64,000 nt of DNA, from NCBI GenBank assembly GCA_002479455.1, contig DLNB01000005.1, positions 1 through 64,000 of the forward strand, given 5' to 3'. The position numbers and the translations under genes were made by a program. Source of the DNA: Acetothermia bacterium UBA7521. GTDB lineage: Bacteria; Bipolaricaulota; Bipolaricaulia; Bipolaricaulales; Bipolaricaulaceae. The notes beneath the pieces were generated by a model. That model saw only the letters and a list, made by a program, of their open reading frames with translations, was not told the origin of the DNA and did no database searches. Positions 58,109 through 64,000 of the stretch are shown here, in pieces; the stretch's first letter is position 1, and every line of letters begins with the position of its first letter.

Positions 58109-59794
58109 ATGAGGAGCTTAGTGGCGATCACGCTTGTGCTGAGTGTCGCCGTCGGCGTCTCGGGATACACGTTGAGGTTCGCCCAGCCCGATGGGCAGGC
58201 GATGACCGTTATTCGTGAGGGGGAGTCGTTCTGTCTGGTGGTTCACGACCCTGAGAAGGGGGCGTGCGGGATCGCCAGCTTCAAGGCCGATCTCACCGTG
58301 TTCGATCTGAAGACGGGAGCGTACATCGACCTTGAGGGCGAGACGTTCCGGGAGTTCGGGATTGGGAGCGGGCTGTTCTTCTGGGTGGACGAAGGCGGCC
58401 GCAAGCGAACCGTTCAGGTGGGCGGACGGAAGAGCTACTCGGACACCACCGAGATGGAGCACAACCTTGGCTCACCATTGTGGGGGGGGCCCTTCGCAGA
58501 TCCGAGTATGACAGGCAACTGGGAGTACGTGGATGAGGACGTGGAAGCCTCCCTCGCGGTAGGAGGTCTGATGGGTGATCTGGGCACTTTCCCCCAAGCT
58601 GGGTACCCCGCCAACAAGAAGGTGGTCCGGTTCCAGTACACGCACTACGACGGAGATCTCGACGAGGCCAACGGGAGTGAGAAGGCGATCGAGGGGCGGT
58701 TCGAGAACATGGATACCCTCATCGCCATCGTCGCCGACCAGACCGACCGGAGAAACATCGCCGCGACCCAGATCAAGATCCTCGACACGGTCGCGACGAT
58801 CACGGTCACCCCGGCGCGCTTCACCTACGGGTGCGGGGCGTCGTGCGAGACGATTACCGTGACGATCCGCGACCCGGATGAGAACCTCGACTGCAACCAG
58901 GTGGACGCGGTTCCGTTCTTCGTGTTTGTCAACCCGGGCGGCTTCAGCACCGATGATGGGAAGATCGCATCGTCGGTCGATCACGTGACCGAGTTCTGCG
59001 CCCTGATGACCTACGGCGGCGTGCTCGGCCCCGGACAGGAGCGATGGGGGGCGACTCTCGTTGCCGGGGATCCGATCTACCAGCCGATTCGCTGGTACAA
59101 CATCTACGATGCGCCTGTCCCTTACAGGTTGAAGAACATCTCGACCGGGAACGTCGACCCGTCACCCACGTGGTCCCGGTACGTCGACTACCCGAACAAG
59201 TGGCTGGATCCTGAGGTTGTCGCGGCCAACGGCGTGGGACTGGGCCGGGTCCTGTTCTACGCCTACGAGACGGGCGTCAACACGGGCGTGTTCGAGCACA
59301 AGTTCGGAAACCTCGAGCAACTCCAGCGGGCCCTCGGGTTCCGCACGTTCCCTGCGGGCACGACGGTCGCGTTCTACTACATCGACCCCAACGACTTCGA
59401 CGACCTGGTGATGACCTGGGCCGAGGTCGGCAATCGGCCGCGCTCCCAAACGTACGCCACGGACGCTCAGGGGGCGCCGGTGAGTCAGGTGAGCATCGGC
59501 GACGCCCTCTACGTGAAGATCTTCGATGCCGACGCCAATGTGCGGGGCTGCTGTCCCGACGAAGTTGCCGTCCACCTCTGCAACCCTCACGGTGAGGACG
59601 ACTGCGAGTGGTGGTTCGGGATCCCCGAGGTCGGCAACAACTCGGGCATCTTCTTCTCTCAGTCAGGGATGAGGCTCCTGCCCGTGTGGGACGCCGTGGG
59701 GGGGTACCAACTGGTGTGGAACTCCGGAACGTTCGAGGCGTACAACGAGGACACGATCCTCATCCGGTACAACTCGGTGAAGGTCCTTCCGTAG
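58109..59794 (+). CDS. Large secreted beta-rich protein, unknown family
   Basis: 561 residues. The signal peptide (1-19) is followed only by beta-rich sequence with many Asp, Gly, Tyr and Trp residues. Two blocks look like repeated domains around VTITPARFTYG-type and GDALYVKIFDADANVRGCC segments, the latter similar in wording to EDPDQNEDP-type segments of the next protein. Cysteines occur in pairs (CGASCE, GCCPDE, CNPHGEDDCE). GGGGGACAG precedes the ATG. It ends 8 nt before the next gene, so both are co-transcribed. Probably a surface-layer or extracellular structural protein; no catalytic motif was recognised. Confidence 0.7.
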   Translation: MRSLVAITLVLSVAVGVSGYTLRFAQPDGQAMTVIREGESFCLVVHDPEKGACGIASFKADLTVFDLKTGAYIDLEGETFREFGIGSGLFFWVDEGGRKRTVQVGGRKSYSDTTEMEHNLGSPLWGGPFADPSMTGNWEYVDEDVEASLAVGGLMGDLGTFPQAGYPANKKVVRFQYTHYDGDLDEANGSEKAIEGRFENMDTLIAIVADQTDRRNIAATQIKILDTVATITVTPARFTYGCGASCETITVTIRDPDENLDCNQVDAVPFFVFVNPGGFSTDDGKIASSVDHVTEFCALMTYGGVLGPGQERWGATLVAGDPIYQPIRWYNIYDAPVPYRLKNISTGNVDPSPTWSRYVDYPNKWLDPEVVAANGVGLGRVLFYAYETGVNTGVFEHKFGNLEQLQRALGFRTFPAGTTVAFYYIDPNDFDDLVMTWAEVGNRPRSQTYATDAQGAPVSQVSIGDALYVKIFDADANVRGCCPDEVAVHLCNPHGEDDCEWWFGIPEVGNNSGIFFSQSGMRLLPVWDAVGGYQLVWNSGTFEAYNEDTILIRYNSVKVLP

Positions 59795-59802
59795 GGGGGA
59801 TG

Positions 59803-62397
59803 ATGAACAAGACACTGCAGCTGGCGCTCGTGGTGGCTGTCACAGGTCTGAGCGTGATGGGCGTGAGCCAGGGTTCACCTCCGACGGAGCAGTCAAGCGT
59901 TCTGGTGACGATCACGCCAAACCGGGAGGTCTTCGCGGTCGGGGAAACGGTGACCTGCCAGTTCTCGGTGAGGAACACCGGTGATCTCAGGCTCGAGAAC
60001 CTCATTCTCATCGACAACGAACGGGGCAGCGTCTATGGCACCCACATCACCTTGGACAAGACCGTGATCGAGCCTGGAGAAGTGGCTCTGGGTTCGCGGG
60101 TGTACACCCTCACTGTTGTCGATCTCCCCGGTCCGTTTCGGGTGGATGTGACAGCGCAAGGCAAGGACACGTACAACCGGTCGGTGGCCGCGAACGCCTA
60201 CACGCACATCCCGACGGCGGCGATCGCGCTCTCCAAAGAGGCGCTCCCCACCATGGCCGAGGTGGGCACCACGATCACCTACACGTTCACGATCCGGAAC
60301 ACGGGCAGCACGCAACTGGTACTCGATCGAATCTCGGATGACAGACTGGGGACTATACCCCTGAATGGGTCCGTGTTGGCGGTGGGAGGGTCTCAGGTGG
60401 CTTCAAAGACCCACGCTCTTCCGGACGACCCGAGTGGGAGGGTGGTGAACACGGCAACCGTCTACGGCGCTGCGCACGTGGGAGGGGATTCGGCCACGGT
60501 CACCGCGAGCGCCGCCGCGACGGTGCGGCTGATGAGACCCTCTCTCCAACTGGAGAAAGTCCCCGATCGGGCGAGTGCTCGCATCGGCGAGACGATCACC
60601 TATCGGTACACCGTGACCAACGACGGGGCGTTCACGATCAGCGGGCTTGTCCTCACGGACAACAAGCTCGGCACGATCGCGTTGGGGAAGACCAGCCTGG
60701 ATCCTGATGGAACGACCGAGGGAACGGCCACGTACACCGTGACCGAGGCCGATCTCCCCGGTCCGGTGACGAACATCGCCGTGGTCCGGGGGACGTACAC
60801 AGGCACGAGTGGCCCCCGGGCGATCGAGGCCCAGGATGACGCTTCTGTGCGCATCGTTCCCCCGGGGATGGAGAGGATCACCCTCGAGAAGACGGTAGAC
60901 CCTGATCAGGTCTTCCCCGGAACCACGGTGACGTTCACGATCACGGTGACGAACGGAGACTCCGCGACTCGGACGTTCCGCCTGTCCGACCCGCTCCTGG
61001 CGATTGAACGTGATCTCACGCTGCCCGGGGGGGCGACGTGGACCGAGTCCTTCGACTACACAATCCCCGACGGGGCACCGAACCCAGTCGTGAACGTGGT
61101 AACCCTCCGGCCGAAGGGGGGGACGGGCGAACTTGTAGCGGAGGCGCGGGTGCGGGTGGTCTACCTTGGGTCGAGCCCAGGAGAGCCCAACCCACGCCAA
61201 CCGTGGGATGTGTCGTTTGCCCAGGTGAAGGTGTTCGACACCCAGGTTCTCGACGGAGCGGAGTGCCGGCTGCGGATTCTCGACGGGAACTACCAGCCCA
61301 TCACCGAGGTCCCGATGTCGGGGACCTTGTACGTTGAGGTAGAAGATCCTGATCAAAACGAGGATCCGCGGCTGAGGGAACTCATCTTCGGTGCGTGGAA
61401 CCGCGATGCGTCGTCTGCAGACAACGCCCTGAACAACTCGCTGAGCGAGCACAGCTACCCGATCTGGCCTCGATCGCGTGTTTTGGCGGAGGATCGGCTG
61501 ACCCCGGGCGCGGCTCTGCTCGCAGTCACGAGTCTCTCCGGCATTGGACCCACAGCGAAGATCTTCCTCTGGAACGCCCAGAACGGGTCATGGGAGCAGC
61601 TCTCGCTGCGCGAGACGGCGGTCGGATCAGGGATTTTCCGTTCGACGACCTGCGTTCCGGTATCGGGTTCCGCCTCGCTCAACTCGTACCCTGGGGACAC
61701 GATCATCGCTTTCTACCAGGACCCGTCGAACCACTCCGACATGGCGATCGCCACGGTGAAGGTCTCCGAGGGCGGCGCGGGCGGCGTCCCGCCTGCTCCC
61801 GGGGCGAAGGTGGCGTTTGACAGCGGCACCTACTACCCAGGGGCCCTGCTCATGGTCACGGTGACCGACTCCAACTACGCCTCGTCCCAGGAGATCCGCG
61901 GATCGGGGGTTCTCGCGCTCAAGGATTCACACGGGAGAACCCTCAAGAGCTGGGACGTCATCTCCACCGTGGCCGGAGAGACCGCTCGGTTTCGTGTCAC
62001 GTGGGTCTTGCCAACGGATGTCGCCCTCGGCGCTCTGCACGCCGTGTACACCGACCCTGCCGATCGCAGTCGCACGGGCCAGGCCACGGCACAGATCGTG
62101 GCGGCGGGGCCGGAGAAGGTGACCGGAATCGCGATCACGCCGAACCCGTTCTCCAGCCATACAACGTTCTCCCTCATCTCCGAGCCCGTGGAGGCGCAGG
62201 CCGGGAAGATCCGGGTGTCCGTGTTCGACCTCACAGGGCGCCGCGTCGGAGAGATCGTGGGAACCGATACCGCCTCTGTGTCCTGGGATGGGGCCAACCT
62301 CCGCAACGGGGCGTACATCTACGTGGCCAAGGTCGAGACTTCCATCCCGGCGGTTCGTGCATGGGAGTTCCGCGGGTTCGTGTACATCCAACGTTAG
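59803..62397 (+). CDS. Secreted DUF11-repeat protein with FlgD-like C-terminal domain
   Basis: 864 residues from the second of two adjacent ATGs (GGGGGG upstream). Signal peptide (1-23), then four DUF11/CARDB-like beta-sandwich repeats (about 30-130, 140-245, 248-355, 360-460), each opening with a phrase like VGETVTCQFSVRNTGD or IGETITYRYTVTNDG. A middle region (470-650) with VEVEDPDQNEDPRL resembles the preceding protein. The last 90 residues (ITPNPFSSHTTFSLIS, VSVFDLTGRRVGEI, YIYVAKVE) are a FlgD-Ig type domain like those that serve as C-terminal secretion or sorting tags in Bacteroidetes and related phyla. An extracellular or surface protein. Confidence 0.8.
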   Translation: MNKTLQLALVVAVTGLSVMGVSQGSPPTEQSSVLVTITPNREVFAVGETVTCQFSVRNTGDLRLENLILIDNERGSVYGTHITLDKTVIEPGEVALGSRVYTLTVVDLPGPFRVDVTAQGKDTYNRSVAANAYTHIPTAAIALSKEALPTMAEVGTTITYTFTIRNTGSTQLVLDRISDDRLGTIPLNGSVLAVGGSQVASKTHALPDDPSGRVVNTATVYGAAHVGGDSATVTASAAATVRLMRPSLQLEKVPDRASARIGETITYRYTVTNDGAFTISGLVLTDNKLGTIALGKTSLDPDGTTEGTATYTVTEADLPGPVTNIAVVRGTYTGTSGPRAIEAQDDASVRIVPPGMERITLEKTVDPDQVFPGTTVTFTITVTNGDSATRTFRLSDPLLAIERDLTLPGGATWTESFDYTIPDGAPNPVVNVVTLRPKGGTGELVAEARVRVVYLGSSPGEPNPRQPWDVSFAQVKVFDTQVLDGAECRLRILDGNYQPITEVPMSGTLYVEVEDPDQNEDPRLRELIFGAWNRDASSADNALNNSLSEHSYPIWPRSRVLAEDRLTPGAALLAVTSLSGIGPTAKIFLWNAQNGSWEQLSLRETAVGSGIFRSTTCVPVSGSASLNSYPGDTIIAFYQDPSNHSDMAIATVKVSEGGAGGVPPAPGAKVAFDSGTYYPGALLMVTVTDSNYASSQEIRGSGVLALKDSHGRTLKSWDVISTVAGETARFRVTWVLPTDVALGALHAVYTDPADRSRTGQATAQIVAAGPEKVTGIAITPNPFSSHTTFSLISEPVEAQAGKIRVSVFDLTGRRVGEIVGTDTASVSWDGANLRNGAYIYVAKVETSIPAVRAWEFRGFVYIQR

Positions 62398-62420
62398 CCG
62401 GCTGAAGAGGCCGAGCTGTC

Positions 62421-62888
62421 TCAGCCTCGGTGAAGGATGAACCGCTTCCCGAGGCTGACGGTTCGATCCAGGGCCACATGCAGGAGGTGGGGGAGGTACA
62501 GCCCTGCCAGAACCGGGAGCGCTGATTCCCACGGGACGACCTGTGGGAACGGCACGTCCACCACCATGTGGAGGATCGCCCACAGCGCGGCGCCCAGCAC
62601 CGCGAGGTAGAGGATACGGGTCAGCGGGCCGAACAGAGGGGAGTGCGAGATCCCTCGGTGTCGAACGAAGGCCGCATACGGCCGCCACAGGAAACGTGCC
62701 CTCCTCCAGCGGCGGGAAGCGCCGCTCTTCGCCAGATCAAGGTCAGGCGAGAGGAACAAGCTTGCCATCACGTAGGCCCCCGTGAAGAAGACGAGGGATG
62801 TTCGCCCGACGTGAAGCACAACTCCGAGGGCGACCCACCCGGGGAGTGTTCCCAGCTCGAACGCGAGGTGTGTTCTTCCCTGCGGCAT
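62421..62888 (-). CDS. DUF2227-type metal-binding membrane protein
   Basis: 155 residues. Several membrane helices, with conserved His/Asp clusters: RTHLAFELG at the N-terminus, FLSPDLDLAKSG, VRHRGISHSPLFG (about 88-100) and LLHVALDR. This is the pattern of DUF2227 and related YdjM-like membrane hydrolases. Function unknown. Convergent with the DUF11 gene and divergent from groES. Confidence 0.8.
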   Translation of the reverse strand: MPQGRTHLAFELGTLPGWVALGVVLHVGRTSLVFFTGAYVMASLFLSPDLDLAKSGASRRWRRARFLWRPYAAFVRHRGISHSPLFGPLTRILYLAVLGAALWAILHMVVDVPFPQVVPWESALPVLAGLYLPHLLHVALDRTVSLGKRFILHRG

Positions 62889-62926
62889 GGGACCACTGTA
62901 CCGCCTCCCGCTCCCGGGGAACAACC

Positions 62927-62954
62927 TTGACCCGGCAGAGGGGGCCGGTACAAT
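62927..62954 (+). promoter_or_regulatory. groESL promoter
   Basis: -35 TTGACC (62927-62932), 16-nt spacer, -10 TACAAT (62949-62954). The expected transcription start lies at the left edge of the CIRCE element. Confidence 0.7.
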
Positions 62955-62962
62955 CCCCGTGG

Positions 62963-62989
62963 TTAGCAGCCAGTACCCCGGAGTGCTAA
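62963..62989 (+). promoter_or_regulatory. CIRCE operator (HrcA site)
   Basis: TTAGCAGCC-N9-GAGTGCTAA. The right arm is a perfect match to the CIRCE consensus (GAGTGCTAA); the left arm differs in three positions from TTAGCACTC. The position just after the -10 box fits HrcA repression of groESL with relief on heat shock. Confidence 0.85.
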
Positions 62990-63010
62990 ACCCACACCAA
63001 GGAGGTGCCG

Positions 63011-64000
<990 letters not shown>

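Overview
The window is a GC-rich (clearly above 60 %), gene-dense bacterial chromosome segment of about 62 protein genes. Many genes overlap by 1-23 nt in operons on both strands. No rRNA, tRNA, CRISPR array, phage or transposase gene was seen. The gene mix is a didermic-looking anaerobe or thermophile-type set: a K+-dependent type membrane pyrophosphatase, the minimal SUF set sufC-B-S-U, SMC/ScpA/ScpB, EF-P-Asp23-NusB, L31-DUF1385, a CIRCE-controlled groESL, TreT, and large secreted beta-helix, DUF11 and DUF4384 proteins. This would fit a deep-branching candidate lineage such as Bipolaricaulota/Acetothermia. That placement is inference from gene content only.

Layout. 1-12.6 kb: DUF2207-LemA, a transaldolase with a leaderless-type promoter, a repeat-filled gap, a GreA N-domain protein, an EamA transporter, an exported lamin-tail/DEDDh-exonuclease fusion, a VapBC pair, a U32-like / glutamine-synthetase / P1-peptidase operon and an ABC-2 exporter. 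12.6-25.2 kb: SLC13 transporter, adenylate-forming enzyme plus membrane acyltransferase, HIT protein, BaeRF-TreT, the ddl-UPF0173-aminotransferase-tlyA operon and exonuclease III. 25.2-33 kb: a nitrilase fused in frame to a GxxExxY nuclease-like domain, then a surface-protein island (DUF4384, 1157-residue beta-helix, DUF4384-PEGA). 33-42.8 kb: suf operon, thymidine kinase, a CUT1 ABC importer and a secreted SNase-phosphatase fusion. 42.9-49.4 kb: ABC-2 exporter, GNAT, pyrophosphatase and two paralogous envelope coiled-coil proteins. 49.4-57.9 kb: smc-scpA-scpB, rpsI-rpmE-DUF1385, then the opposing efp-asp23-asp23-amaP-nusB-PHP operon. 58-64 kb: two large secreted proteins, a DUF2227 protein, groES and the start of groEL.

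The most distinctive content is enzymes built by fusion or reduction: two exported nuclease fusions not commonly described, a nitrilase captured by a repeat-flanked GxxExxY element, a GreA reduced to its coiled-coil half, and an SMC of only 823 residues with roughly half-length arms. Several genes have good promoter boxes so close to the ATG that their mRNAs should be leaderless or nearly so. Together the exported SNase-phosphatase, the adjacent importer, thymidine kinase, the second exported exonuclease and exonuclease III suggest, as a hypothesis, scavenging of environmental DNA.
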